A stretch of 64,000 bases of DNA from Rhodobiaceae bacterium (lineage in GTDB: Bacteria; Pseudomonadota; Alphaproteobacteria; Rhizobiales; Tepidamorphaceae): positions 1-64,000 of the forward strand of contig JACKJP010000004.1 of assembly GCA_020637895.1 (NCBI GenBank), in the 5' to 3' direction. Positions within the stretch are counted from its first letter, which is position 1; each line of letters begins with the position of its first letter. Under the pieces are notes generated by a model. It was not told where the DNA came from. It did not search any database and saw only the letters and a program-made list of their open reading frames with translations. Below are positions 26,674-36,282 of this stretch, in pieces. The translations under genes and the position numbers were made by a program.

Positions 26674-27558
26674 ATGCTCTACGACATCAAGCTCGAGATC
26701 GACTACGAATACGACATGGTGGCGACCGTGGGCCGCCATCTCGTCCATCTCATGCCTGCCAATCTGCCCGGCAGACAGCGTCTCATCTCCGGCTACCTCA
26801 CGATTGAGCCGACGCCGGCAGAGCGGGCCGACCGGACCGACTACTTCGGCAACTCGGTGGTCGAGGCAACGCTGCTGGCGCCGCATCAGTCGGCGATCTT
26901 CAGGGTTCAGGCGCGCGTGGAGCGATACGACGACGCACCGGGTCTTGATGTTTCAGCTCCGCTCGCGCTTCTCGGCGACCAGATAGCCGCCATTCGGTCG
27001 ATGGACAGCATGTCGCCCCATCATTTCCTCTATGCGTCTCCGCGCGTCGCCCTCAATCGCGACATGACCGCCTATGCGCGGGAGGTCACGGCCGGTGCCG
27101 CCACGACATTCAGCGCGGTTAGCGCCGTCAACAGCGCGCTGAACCGGTACATGGAATTCGACCCGGAGGCGACCACCGTCGAGACCTCGCCGGAGGACGC
27201 ATTCGAACGCCGGCGCGGCGTATGCCAGGACTTTACCCACATCATGATCGCGTGCCTGCGCGGCATCGGCATTCCCGCCGGATATGTCAGCGGCTACCTG
27301 CGCACCATCCCGCCGCCTGGCGCCGAAAAACTGGAAGGTGCGGATGCGATGCACGCCTGGGTGCGCGCCTGGTGCGGCCAGGACATGGGCTGGATCGATT
27401 TCGACCCGACCAATAACCTCATCGTCGGCTCGGACCATATCGTCGTTGGCTGGGGCCGCGACTACGGCGATGTCGCGCCGGTCCGCGGCATCACGCGCAC
27501 CGCCGGCGACCAGCAGAGCACGCAATCGGTCGACGTCAATCCAGTCGAGCGCCTATAG
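26674..27558 (+). CDS. Transglutaminase-like cysteine protease-fold protein
   Basis: A 294-residue protein with the bacterial transglutaminase N-terminal domain (MLYDIKLEIDYEYDMVATVGRH, residues 1-130) and a core with Cys184 (RRGVCQDFTH), His227 (DAMHAWVRAWC) and Asp244 (WIDFDPTNN). The complete triad predicts an active peptidase or acyl-transferase. ATG 26674 is 7 nt after the ATP-grasp gene; an in-frame extension upstream lies inside that gene. Last gene of a three-gene operon. Its stop overlaps the cysG stop on the other strand within CTATAG. Confidence 0.88.
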   Translation: MLYDIKLEIDYEYDMVATVGRHLVHLMPANLPGRQRLISGYLTIEPTPAERADRTDYFGNSVVEATLLAPHQSAIFRVQARVERYDDAPGLDVSAPLALLGDQIAAIRSMDSMSPHHFLYASPRVALNRDMTAYAREVTAGAATTFSAVSAVNSALNRYMEFDPEATTVETSPEDAFERRRGVCQDFTHIMIACLRGIGIPAGYVSGYLRTIPPPGAEKLEGADAMHAWVRAWCGQDMGWIDFDPTNNLIVGSDHIVVGWGRDYGDVAPVRGITRTAGDQQSTQSVDVNPVERL

Positions 27559-29040
27559 GCCGACAGCCGCCGGTGCGCCTGATGGCGCGGCTTCCTGCAC
27601 CGACACATTCCGCACACCGAAGGCGGCGCCGACGCCAATCAGAACGGGGGCATCGACACCGATCCCCATCATCGCCGCCGGCATCTGTGAAAGCCTACCC
27701 ATCCAGCGCCGCTCGTCGGGCCGCGTGACAGCCTGACAGATTACGGTTGGCGTTTCTCCTGAAAGTCCATGCGCCTGGAGGCTATCGGCAATCTTGTTCG
27801 CCATTCGCCCGCCCATATAGAAGATCGTCGTCGCGGACGGATCGGCGAGACCCGCCCAGTCGATTGCCTCCGGCAATTCGCCCTTGCGGCTATGACCGGT
27901 GACGAAGCGTACCTGCTGCGCGTGATCGCGGTGGGTCAGCGAGATACCAAGCTGTGCAGCCATCGCCATTGCGGACGTCACGCCGGGGACTACCGAGACA
28001 GAAATCCCGTGCCGCTCAAGTTCGGCAAGTTCCTCGCCGGCCCGGCCAAAAATCATCGGATCGCCCGACTTCAGCCGTACGACATTCTTGCCTGCACGGG
28101 CGAGCTTCACCATCGTCGCGTTGATATCGTCCTGCCGGCAGCTTTCTCGCCCCCCGCGCTTGCCGACAAGCATGCGCCGGGCCTCGCGGCGCGCCAGCTC
28201 AAGCACCTCGTCCGACACCAGATCGTCGAACAGGATGACATCAGCTGCCTGTAGCGCGCGCACGGCCTTCAACGTCAGGAGTTCCGCATCGCCCGGCCCG
28301 GCACCGACGAGCGTCACACGGCCTTGCGCGCCCGTCTCGATGCCGGCCAGTTCCGCCGCTTTCTGCAGCTCTCTGTCGGCGTCCTCGCCGGCAGGGCCGG
28401 CAAATGCCAGATCGACAAATCGCTCCCAGAACCGCCGCCGCTGCACGCCCGGTGTCAGACGATCCGATATCTGGCCCCTGAGCCTTGCGGCAAGCGCGGC
28501 CCATCCCGCGATTGCAGGCGGAATGAGCGTCTCGATCCTCCGGCGGATTGCCTGCCCCAGGATCGGCGCGGCACCGGACGTCGATATGCCGATCACGACC
28601 GGCGAACGGTTGACGATCGAGCCGAACTGGAAGTCGCAGAAGGCGGGTCTGTCGATCACGTTGACCGGGATGCCGGCAGCGCGGGCGGCAGTAGCGATCA
28701 ACGCCGCATCCGTCTCGTCGGTCGCATCCGCGACGATCAGCGCGGCGTCACGCAGATCGTCCCTCAACCAGTCCCGGCAGACATGCTTGGCGGACCCGCC
28801 TGCGACAAGAGCAACGCATTCATCTTCCAGAATAGCGGCCACGAGATAAATTTCGGCACCGGCGGCAGCCAACAGTTCGGCCTTCCATGCGGCGGCGGCT
28901 GTTCCGCCAATCACCACGACACGCCGGCCCTTTAGCTGATAGAAGACCGGCAGTACCTCCAGCGCCCCCATCCGTGGCGGCACTGTCTCGCGCGGCTCGG
29001 CGAGGTTGCCCCTACTCTGCGGCGACAGGTTGGCGGGCAT
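27553..29040 (-). CDS. cysG: Sirohaem synthase CysG
   Basis: A 495-residue trifunctional enzyme. The N-terminal part (about 25-240) is precorrin-2 dehydrogenase/ferrochelatase (GRRVVVIGGTAAAAWKAELL); the C-terminal part (about 245-490) is uroporphyrinogen-III C-methyltransferase (VTLVGAGPGDAELLTLKAVRALQ, VVRLKSGDPMIFGRAGEE, FYMGGRM). It makes sirohaem for NirB, explaining its place at the end of the nitrate operon. ATG 29040 overlaps the nasA 3' end by 29 nt; MGALEVLPVF about 30 residues later is an alternative start. Confidence 0.9.
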   Translation of the reverse strand: MPANLSPQSRGNLAEPRETVPPRMGALEVLPVFYQLKGRRVVVIGGTAAAAWKAELLAAAGAEIYLVAAILEDECVALVAGGSAKHVCRDWLRDDLRDAALIVADATDETDAALIATAARAAGIPVNVIDRPAFCDFQFGSIVNRSPVVIGISTSGAAPILGQAIRRRIETLIPPAIAGWAALAARLRGQISDRLTPGVQRRRFWERFVDLAFAGPAGEDADRELQKAAELAGIETGAQGRVTLVGAGPGDAELLTLKAVRALQAADVILFDDLVSDEVLELARREARRMLVGKRGGRESCRQDDINATMVKLARAGKNVVRLKSGDPMIFGRAGEELAELERHGISVSVVPGVTSAMAMAAQLGISLTHRDHAQQVRFVTGHSRKGELPEAIDWAGLADPSATTIFYMGGRMANKIADSLQAHGLSGETPTVICQAVTRPDERRWMGRLSQMPAAMMGIGVDAPVLIGVGAAFGVRNVSVQEAAPSGAPAAVGL

Positions 29041-31690
29041 GAATGATCTCCCTGATTTCGGCCCGGCAGGAACCGCAATTCGTACCCGCCTTGAGCGCCT
29101 TGCCAATGTCTTCGACGCTTGCGCAGACGCCGCTCTCCAGCGCTCGCGCGATGTCGTTGACGCCCACGGAAAAACACGAACAGACAATCGCACCGGGGTC
29201 TGGCCGGTCGGCACCCGGGCGTCCGGCCACGACCCTGAAACGCGCGGTGGCAACGGCGAAGTCTTCTTCAAGCCCGCCCACAACGACGTTGCGCGAGACC
29301 GCCACCGGGGTGGGCGCAAGGAAGAGCGCGCCGAGGAGCCTGCCTTTGTCGAAAAATGCAAACCGTGCGTCGCCGCGCGGTCCGTCGAGATAGGAAATCG
29401 GTTCGGCCGCTTCGCTGCCCCCCAGTAGCGTCCGCGCGAGGCCTGCGATGTCCGTTGGCAAGCTTTCGAAGGCGAGTTCGATCCTCCAGCCGCCCGGCGT
29501 TCGCGCCACCGCCCAGTAATCCGCCGGGATCGTGGCTGGCCGTTCGCGCATCACGGCAAAGCCGTAAAGTGCCGCATTGTAGGGCTCAGCCCGCACGGCA
29601 ACGTTTTTCAGCGCCGGCTGACCTGAATGGGGGTCAGTTACCGGTGCGACGAGCGTGTCGATGCGCGCGGCCGATGCAAACTGATCGTTCCAGTGCATCG
29701 GCACGAATACCTGCCCCGGCGCAACGCGTGTGGTCACGAGCGCTCTCAGGAGGACCGTTCCATGCGCGCTTTCAAGCTTCAGGATCGAGGCAGGCGCAAT
29801 ACGAAGGCGGAGCGCCGTTTCCGGGTGGATCTCGGCAAAGGGTTCGGCCATGTGCGCGGAAAGCCTCGCGCTCTTCCCGGTGCGCGTCATGGTATGCCAG
29901 TGATCGCGAACGCGCCCGGTATTGAGAATCAGCGGATATTGCAGCGATGCGGCCCGCTTCTGCGGAAGCGAGAGCGGGATCATCCGCGCCTTGCGATCTT
30001 CGGTATAAAATCCGCCATCGGCAAAGAAGCGGGCGCGGCCCTCCTCCGCCCCTTTCGGGAGTGGCCACTGGAACGGCTTGAGATCGTCATATCGACGGCG
30101 CGTGATGCCAGCCAGCGCACCGATATCGAAATCCCGCCTCCCCGCGTTCTTGTGAGCAGATAGCGCGGCATATTCGGCAAAGACCTCTGCCGCCGACCCC
30201 CATGAAAAATGCGGCTCGAAGCCCATGCGACGCGCCACTCCCGCGACGATCCACCAGTCCGGCCGCGCTTCGCCGGCCGTCGGCAGGACAGCCCGCTGGC
30301 GCGATATGCGGCGCTCGGAATTGGTGACCGTGCCATCCTTCTCCGCCCATGCCGCCGCCGGCAGCTTCACATGCGCCAGCGCCATGGTGTCGGTCGCGTT
30401 CGAAACATCGGAAACGACGACGAAAGGACATGCCGCGATTGCGGCCTTCACCGCATCGGCATCCGGCAACGAGTCGACGGGGTTCGTCGCCATGATCCAG
30501 AGCGCCTTGATGCGTCCGTCCGCGACAGCACGAAACATGTCGACGGCCTTGAGGCCCGGCTTTTGCGCGATTGTCGGCGATTGCCAGAATTCCTGGACCA
30601 GCGCCCTGTGGTCCGCGTTCTCGATTTCGGTGTGGGCGGCGAGCATGTTGGCAAGGCCGCCGACTTCCCGCCCACCCATCGCGTTGGGCTGACCGGTAAC
30701 GGAAAACGGTCCCATGCCCGGCCGTCCGATCCGTCCTGTCACCAGATGGCAGTTGATGATGGCGTTGACCTTGTCGGTGCCACAGGCCGATTGGTTGACG
30801 CCCTGGCTGTAAACCGTGACGACGCGTTCTCTGTCTGCGAAAAGACGGTAGAATTCTTTAATCTGGGAGGCCGCGAGACCAGTGGCCTCTTCGATATCCT
30901 TGATCGAAATTGCCAATGCAGCCGCAGTCGCCTCGTCGAAGCCCGCGACATGTTGATCGCTGTAGGTCTTGTCGACATGACCGCCACGAACGAGATGGCC
31001 GAGCAGGCCCGCAAAGAGCGCCACGTCGCCATCCGGCGCAATCGGCAGGTGCAGATCGGCAATGTCGGCTGTCATCGTCCGGCGCGGATCGATCAGCACC
31101 ACGCGCATCTGCGGCCTTGCCTGTTTTGCCGCCGCGATCCGCTGGAACAGCACCGGGTGGCACCATGCCAGATTGGATCCGGTCAGCACGATCAGATCGG
31201 CAAGTTCCAGATCCTCATAATTGCCAGGCACCGTGTCGCTGCCGAACGCACGGCGATGCCCGGCGACGCTTGAAGCCATGCACAGGCGTGAGTTTGTGTC
31301 GATATTCGCGGTGCCGATGAAGCCTTTAATCAGCTTGTTGGCAACGTAATAGTCTTCCGTCAGGAGCTGTCCGGATACGTAGAAGGCGATCGATTCCGGG
31401 CCGTATTCCATCATCGTCTCGCGGAAGGTATCGGCGACGAAGGAGAGCGCTGAATCCCAGTCGGTCCTGCGCCCGTCGACCTCGGGATGAAGCAGCCGGT
31501 CATCGAGCGACACCGTATCCCCGAGTGCCGAGCCTTTTGAACAGAGCCTGCCCAGATTTGCCGGGTGTTTGGGATCACCGGCGATCGCGATACCGCCATC
31601 GACTTCCCGGGTTGCCAGTATGCCGCAACCGACCCCGCAATAGGGACAGGTCGTACAGACGGTTTGTCCGGGTTGCGGCAGGTTGGGCAT
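29012..31690 (-). CDS. nasA: Assimilatory nitrate reductase catalytic subunit NasA
   Basis: An 892-residue cytoplasmic molybdoenzyme reducing nitrate to nitrite. The N-terminal [4Fe-4S] site is CTTCPYCGVGCGI with a fourth Cys in GRLCSKG; bis-MGD-binding regions include VLTGSNLAWCHPV, NPVDSLPDADA and NTGRVRDHWHTMTRTG. The C-terminal about 60 residues carry a BFD-like [2Fe-2S] domain (IVCSCFSVGVND...TNCGSCRAEI), as in many proteobacterial NasA proteins. It lies 4 nt after nirD. Confidence 0.95.
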   Translation of the reverse strand: MPNLPQPGQTVCTTCPYCGVGCGILATREVDGGIAIAGDPKHPANLGRLCSKGSALGDTVSLDDRLLHPEVDGRRTDWDSALSFVADTFRETMMEYGPESIAFYVSGQLLTEDYYVANKLIKGFIGTANIDTNSRLCMASSVAGHRRAFGSDTVPGNYEDLELADLIVLTGSNLAWCHPVLFQRIAAAKQARPQMRVVLIDPRRTMTADIADLHLPIAPDGDVALFAGLLGHLVRGGHVDKTYSDQHVAGFDEATAAALAISIKDIEEATGLAASQIKEFYRLFADRERVVTVYSQGVNQSACGTDKVNAIINCHLVTGRIGRPGMGPFSVTGQPNAMGGREVGGLANMLAAHTEIENADHRALVQEFWQSPTIAQKPGLKAVDMFRAVADGRIKALWIMATNPVDSLPDADAVKAAIAACPFVVVSDVSNATDTMALAHVKLPAAAWAEKDGTVTNSERRISRQRAVLPTAGEARPDWWIVAGVARRMGFEPHFSWGSAAEVFAEYAALSAHKNAGRRDFDIGALAGITRRRYDDLKPFQWPLPKGAEEGRARFFADGGFYTEDRKARMIPLSLPQKRAASLQYPLILNTGRVRDHWHTMTRTGKSARLSAHMAEPFAEIHPETALRLRIAPASILKLESAHGTVLLRALVTTRVAPGQVFVPMHWNDQFASAARIDTLVAPVTDPHSGQPALKNVAVRAEPYNAALYGFAVMRERPATIPADYWAVARTPGGWRIELAFESLPTDIAGLARTLLGGSEAAEPISYLDGPRGDARFAFFDKGRLLGALFLAPTPVAVSRNVVVGGLEEDFAVATARFRVVAGRPGADRPDPGAIVCSCFSVGVNDIARALESGVCASVEDIGKALKAGTNCGSCRAEIREIIHARQPVAAE

Positions 31691-31694
31691 GGCT

Positions 31695-32033
31695 TCAGTC
31701 CACCTTTGCCGGTTTCAGCGAAAGCAGGATGGTCGTGCCGTCGAGACGGACCGGATAGGTCGTCGTCGCGCCCTCGTCGGCGCCGGTCGCCCTGCCCGTT
31801 TCGAGCGAAATCACCCAGTTGTGGAGCGGACATGTCACGCAGCCGTCATGAACGATCCCCTGGCTGAGCGGGCCGTTGCGATGCGGACATTTGTCCTCCA
31901 GGGCGTAAACGCGGTCGTCATGCGTGCGGAAGACGGCGATCGTCATGTCGCCATGTTTCACGCACCGGGCGCCGCGTCTCGGTATGTCGTTGATGTCGCC
32001 AACTCTCAGCCAGCTTCCTGTCATGGCGTTCAT
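31695..32033 (-). CDS. nirD: Nitrite reductase small subunit NirD
   Basis: A 112-residue Rieske-type protein. [2Fe-2S] ligands are in CPHRNGPLSQG and CPLHNW (Cys-x-His and Cys-x2-His). It partners NirB in the NAD(P)H-dependent reduction of nitrite to ammonium. The ATG at 32033 overlaps the nirB stop as ATGA; a second ATG three codons later is possible. Confidence 0.92.
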   Translation of the reverse strand: MNAMTGSWLRVGDINDIPRRGARCVKHGDMTIAVFRTHDDRVYALEDKCPHRNGPLSQGIVHDGCVTCPLHNWVISLETGRATGADEGATTTYPVRLDGTTILLSLKPAKVD

Positions 32034-34480
32034 TCCGCAGCCTCCAGGGAAAGGGTCGCCATCGGCTTGAACTCGTGCTTGTCCTTGCCGGAAGCGCGCT
32101 CGCTCCAGGGATCCACCTGGGCAAATTTCTGGGAAAAGACGAAACGGTCGAAATAGGCTTTGCGCCGCTCGTCATCTTCCATGATCTGGCGGCGGATCTC
32201 GTCATAGCCGACGCGCTTTGCCCACTTGTAGATGCGCTCAAGATAGCGGGCCTGCTCGCGGTACATCTGCACCACCGCCACGATATGCTCGAGCGCTTCG
32301 TCTTCGGTCTTCACCAGACCGAGGACTTCGGTGCCCTTGATGTCGAGGCCGGCCGCACCGGCGAAATGGATTTCAAAACCGCTGTCGACGCAGATGACGC
32401 CGACATCCTTGCAGGTCGCCTCGGCGCAGTTTCGAGGACAGCCGGATACGGCCATTTTCACCTTGGCGGGTGTCCATGAGCCCCACATGAATTTCTCGAT
32501 CCGGATACCGAGCCCCGTGGAGTCCTGCGTGCCGAACCGGCACCAGTCGGTGCCGACGCATGTCTTCACCGTCCGAAGCCCCTTCGCATAGGCGTGCCCT
32601 GAAACGAAGCCGGCCCTGCCGAGATCGCCCCAGACCGCCGGCAGGTCTTCCTTCTTCACGCCCAGCATGTCGATACGCTGGCCGCCGGTGACCTTGACGG
32701 TCGGGATCGCGTACTTGTCGACGACATCGGCGATCGCCCGAAGTTCGGCCGCGCTCGTCACACCGCCCCACATGCGCGGCACGACCGAGTAGGTGCCATC
32801 CTTCTGGATGTTGGCGTGCACCCGTTCATTGATGAAGCGCGACTGGTAGTCGTCGGCGTATTCGCTCGGCCAGTCACAGACGAGGTAATAGTTCAGTGCG
32901 GGCCGGCATTTCGCACAGCCGCAGGAGGTCTTCCATTCCAGCTCCTGCATGACCTGAGGAATGGTCTTGAGTTCCTTGGCGATGATGAGGCGGCGCACAT
33001 CGTCATGGCCGAGGTCAGTGCAGGTGCACATCGGCTGGACCGCAGCAGGGTTGTAGCTGTCGCCCAGCGTCAGCGCCATGAGCTGCTCGACGAGCCCCGT
33101 GCAGCTGCCGCAGGACGCCGACGCCTTGGTATGCGCGCGCACATCGTCGAGCGATGTCAGCCCCTTGGAGGTGATGGTGGAGACGATCTTGGATTTGCAG
33201 ACGCCGTTGCAACCGCAGATCTCCGCCTCATCCGGCAAGGCTGCAACGGCCGCCATAGGGTCGAGGGGGGACCCTCCCTGATACGCCTGACCGAAGATCA
33301 GCGTTTCGCGCTTTTCAGCGATGTCCTCGCCATTCTTGATCAGGTCGAAGAACCACGGGCCGTCCGCCGTCTCGCCGTAGAGCACGGCGCCAATCACCTT
33401 GTTGTCTTTCAACACAAGGCGCTTGTAGACACCCGCGGTCGCGTCGCGCAGAACGATTTCCTCGCGGTCCTCGCCTTCGGCAAAATCACCTGCCGAATAG
33501 AGATTGACGCCCGTCACCTTGAGACGGGTCGCGGTCGAGCTGTCCTTGAAAGGCCTGGACGCGTCGCCCGCCAGGGTGTCTGCCGCAACGTTGGCCATCT
33601 GGTAGAGCGGCGCAACGAGTCCGTAGCAGATGCCGCTGACTTCGGCGCATTCGCCGACCGACAGGATGTCGGGATCGCTGGTGCGCATATGGGCGTCGAC
33701 CACGATCCCCCGATTGACGTCGAGCCCGGCTTCCTTTGCCAAAATCCCGTTCGGGCGGATGCCGACAGCCATGATGACAAGATCGGCCTTGATCTCGGTC
33801 CCGTCCTCAAGTCGGAGGGCGCGTACCTTGTCCGGCCCTACGATCTCCTTGGTATTGGCCTTCGTCAGGACCGTCATGCCCCGGCTCTCAAGCTCACGCT
33901 GGAGCAGATAGCCGGCCGCCGTATCGAGCTGGCGCTCCATCAGTGTCGGCATCAGGTGCACGACGGTCACCTTCATGCCCTGGTTCATCAGGCCGGCTGC
34001 TGCTTCCAGGCCAAGCAGGCCGCCGCCAATGACAACGGCATCGCCGCCATCCCTGGCCGCGAGGAGCATCGCGTTGACGTCATCGAGATCGCGATAGGTC
34101 AGGACGCCGGGCAGATTGTGCCCCGGAACCGGGATGACGAAAGGCATCGAGCCTGTCGCGATCACCAGCTTGTCGTAGGGTGCGACCTCGCCATGTTCGG
34201 AGCGGACCGTCTTCGCCGTCCGGTCGATCTCGACGATCTTGTGTCCCTTGTAGAGCATGACGCCGTGTTCGGCGTACCAGCCATCGCCGTGGATCACGAT
34301 TTCCTCATAGCTCTTCTCGCCGGCCAGTACCGGAGAGAGCATGATGCGGTCGTAGTTCACCCGCGGCTCGGCGTTGAAGATCGTGACATCGTAGGCGTCC
34401 GGCGCCTTCTCGAAGAGATGCTCGAGCATGCGCCCCGGCGCCATGCCGTTGCCAATGATGACGAGTTTGTCTTTGGCCAT
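32030..34480 (-). CDS. nirB: Nitrite reductase large subunit NirB
   Basis: An 816-residue sirohaem and flavin enzyme. Order: FAD/NAD-binding domain (KLVIIGNGMAPGR, ILSVGECAEV), BFD-like [2Fe-2S] (CGCNGVCKSKIV...CGSCTG), a second Cys cluster (CTCTDLGHDD...CGCAKCRP) and the sirohaem/[4Fe-4S] domain with CVGTDWC and SGCPRNCAE. It reduces nitrite to ammonium with six electrons from NAD(P)H. AGGAG lies about 10 nt before the ATG at 34480; an upstream in-frame extension falls in the transporter gene and is not homologous. Confidence 0.95.
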   Translation of the reverse strand: MAKDKLVIIGNGMAPGRMLEHLFEKAPDAYDVTIFNAEPRVNYDRIMLSPVLAGEKSYEEIVIHGDGWYAEHGVMLYKGHKIVEIDRTAKTVRSEHGEVAPYDKLVIATGSMPFVIPVPGHNLPGVLTYRDLDDVNAMLLAARDGGDAVVIGGGLLGLEAAAGLMNQGMKVTVVHLMPTLMERQLDTAAGYLLQRELESRGMTVLTKANTKEIVGPDKVRALRLEDGTEIKADLVIMAVGIRPNGILAKEAGLDVNRGIVVDAHMRTSDPDILSVGECAEVSGICYGLVAPLYQMANVAADTLAGDASRPFKDSSTATRLKVTGVNLYSAGDFAEGEDREEIVLRDATAGVYKRLVLKDNKVIGAVLYGETADGPWFFDLIKNGEDIAEKRETLIFGQAYQGGSPLDPMAAVAALPDEAEICGCNGVCKSKIVSTITSKGLTSLDDVRAHTKASASCGSCTGLVEQLMALTLGDSYNPAAVQPMCTCTDLGHDDVRRLIIAKELKTIPQVMQELEWKTSCGCAKCRPALNYYLVCDWPSEYADDYQSRFINERVHANIQKDGTYSVVPRMWGGVTSAAELRAIADVVDKYAIPTVKVTGGQRIDMLGVKKEDLPAVWGDLGRAGFVSGHAYAKGLRTVKTCVGTDWCRFGTQDSTGLGIRIEKFMWGSWTPAKVKMAVSGCPRNCAEATCKDVGVICVDSGFEIHFAGAAGLDIKGTEVLGLVKTEDEALEHIVAVVQMYREQARYLERIYKWAKRVGYDEIRRQIMEDDERRKAYFDRFVFSQKFAQVDPWSERASGKDKHEFKPMATLSLEAAE

Positions 34481-34493
34481 TGCCACCAACTCC

Positions 34494-36272
34494 TTATTCA
34501 GCCGCCTGGACGCGTGCATCGCTGCTTTGGCGAGCGATGCGCGCGGCGCGCTTTTGCTGGATCGACTTGAGCTGTTCCGGGGTCGGGTTGGCCCCGCCCT
34601 CATAGGCTTCGAGGAAATCGAGAAGCTCCTCCCGGTAGGCGTAATAGTCGGGATGCGCGAGCAGCGCCTTGCGCGAACGAGGGCGCGGCAGATCGACATC
34701 CATGATGTTGCCGATCCGGGCATTGGGTCCGTTCGACATCATCACCACGCGATCAGCGAGCAGGATCGCCTCATCGACATCGTGCGTGACACAGATCGCC
34801 GTGACCTGGGTGCGCTTCCACACGTCCATCAGCACGTCCTGCAGCTCCCATCGGGTCAGCGAGTCGAGCATTCCGAAAGGTTCGTCGAGCAGCAGCAGTT
34901 TGGGAGACAGCGCGAAGGCGCGCGCGATGCCGACACGCTGACGCATGCCGTTGGAAAGGTCGGACGCCATGCGATGCATGGAGTCGGCAAGACCGACGCG
35001 GGCAAGATAATATTCAACGATGTCGTTGCGTTCCGCCTCGCTCGCGCTCGGATAGACGCGGTCGACGCCGAGCGCGACATTGTCGTAGGCCGTCAGCCAA
35101 GGCATCAGCGACGGCGCCTGGAAGACGACGGCCCGGTCGGGTCCCGCCATCGTCACATGCTTGCCGTCGAGGATCACGGCGCCGCCGGAAATCCTGTTGA
35201 GACCGGCGGTCATCGTCAGGACGGTCGACTTGCCGCAGCCCGAATGCCCGATCAGGGTAACGAACTCGCCCTTGCGCATCTTCAGGTCGAACCCATCGAC
35301 GACGGTCAGCGGACCTTTCGGGGTCGGGTAGACCTTGGTGAGATCGCTGAATTCCAGATAGCGTTCGTTGGCCGGTGACGCGGCAGCCTTCTCATAGGCC
35401 TCAGGGAGCTTTGCTTCCTTCCTGCGACGGCGCGCTTCATCGAGCCGGATCGGAGAAATGTCTGGCAGCACGATGTCGCGCTCGGTCTGCGCACCGCGCT
35501 CCGAGCCGACACTCATCAGGTATTCAGTAATTGCGCCGCGCAGGCGGATGTACTCGTCGTCGTGGTTCATCTCGCCGCGATCGCGCGGACGCGCGAGGTC
35601 AACCCTGAATTCGGGACCAAGCGTCGCCTTCGGTCCCGGGGTGAGCGGGATGATGCGGTCCGCAAGCAGGATTGCCTCGTCGACATCGTTGGTGATGAGG
35701 ACGATGGTCTTCTTTTCCTTTTCTGAAATGACCGCGAACTCATCCTGCAACTTGGCGCGCGTGAGCGCGTCTAGCGCCGAAAGCGGCTCGTCGAGCAGAA
35801 GGACTTCCGGCTGCATCGCGAGCGCCCGCGCCACGGCAACGCGCTGACGCATGCCGCCCGAAAGCTCGGCCGGTCGCCGGTCGCGCGCATGCGACAGGCC
35901 GACCATGTCGATATATTTGGAGACGATCGCCTCGCGTTCAGCCTTCGGCTTGCCCGAGAAAACCGTGTCGACAGCCAGCGCCACGTTGCCGCGAACCGTC
36001 AGCCACGGCATCAGCGAATAGGACTGGAAAACGACACCGCGCTCGGGCGAAGGGCCGTCGATTTCCTTGCCCCTGAAGATGACGCCACCCTCTTCGGGCT
36101 TGATCAGTCCCGCTAGGGCAGAGATCAGCGTCGTCTTGCCGGAGCCCGAGAAGCCGACAATTGCGATGAACTCGCCTTCGGCGACTTTCAGGTTGATGTC
36201 GTCGAGCACGTCCGTGCGCGTGAGACCTTCGCCGTAGCTCTTGGACAGGCCGGAAATTTCGAGGATCGACAT
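34494..36272 (-). CDS. Nitrate ABC transporter, fused double ATPase (NrtC/NrtD type)
   Basis: A 592-residue protein with two ABC ATPase domains. Domain 1 (about 1-260): GFSGSGKTTL, LSGGMRQR, LLLDEPLSALD. Domain 2 (about 300-560): GHSGCGKSTV, LSNGMRQR, LLLDEPFGMLDSL. The LSNG signature of domain 2 occurs commonly in NrtD-type ATPases. Cyanobacteria encode NrtC and NrtD separately, NrtC with a binding-protein-like tail; here both ATPases are one chain without that tail. It energises nitrate uptake with the adjacent NrtB and NrtA. Confidence 0.9.
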   Translation of the reverse strand: MSILEISGLSKSYGEGLTRTDVLDDINLKVAEGEFIAIVGFSGSGKTTLISALAGLIKPEEGGVIFRGKEIDGPSPERGVVFQSYSLMPWLTVRGNVALAVDTVFSGKPKAEREAIVSKYIDMVGLSHARDRRPAELSGGMRQRVAVARALAMQPEVLLLDEPLSALDALTRAKLQDEFAVISEKEKKTIVLITNDVDEAILLADRIIPLTPGPKATLGPEFRVDLARPRDRGEMNHDDEYIRLRGAITEYLMSVGSERGAQTERDIVLPDISPIRLDEARRRRKEAKLPEAYEKAAASPANERYLEFSDLTKVYPTPKGPLTVVDGFDLKMRKGEFVTLIGHSGCGKSTVLTMTAGLNRISGGAVILDGKHVTMAGPDRAVVFQAPSLMPWLTAYDNVALGVDRVYPSASEAERNDIVEYYLARVGLADSMHRMASDLSNGMRQRVGIARAFALSPKLLLLDEPFGMLDSLTRWELQDVLMDVWKRTQVTAICVTHDVDEAILLADRVVMMSNGPNARIGNIMDVDLPRPRSRKALLAHPDYYAYREELLDFLEAYEGGANPTPEQLKSIQQKRAARIARQSSDARVQAAE

Positions 36273-36282
36273 TGGTCACTCC

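Noticed and set aside
29041..29361. Long N-terminal extension of CysG
   Set aside because: It is the complementary frame of nasA, without CysG homology; the length from 29040 fits the family.
32816..34570. 584-codon plus-strand open frame
   Set aside because: It is opposite nirB, its translation is Arg/His/Val-rich without motifs, and nirB is certain.
34481..34723. N-terminal extension of NirB
   Set aside because: It lies inside the transporter gene and is low-complexity Arg/Ser-rich; NirB homology starts at MAKDKLVIIG.
34494..36272. Unusual LSNG signature as a sign of an inactive ATPase
   Set aside because: LSNG is frequent in NrtD-type domains, so it is not evidence of inactivation.
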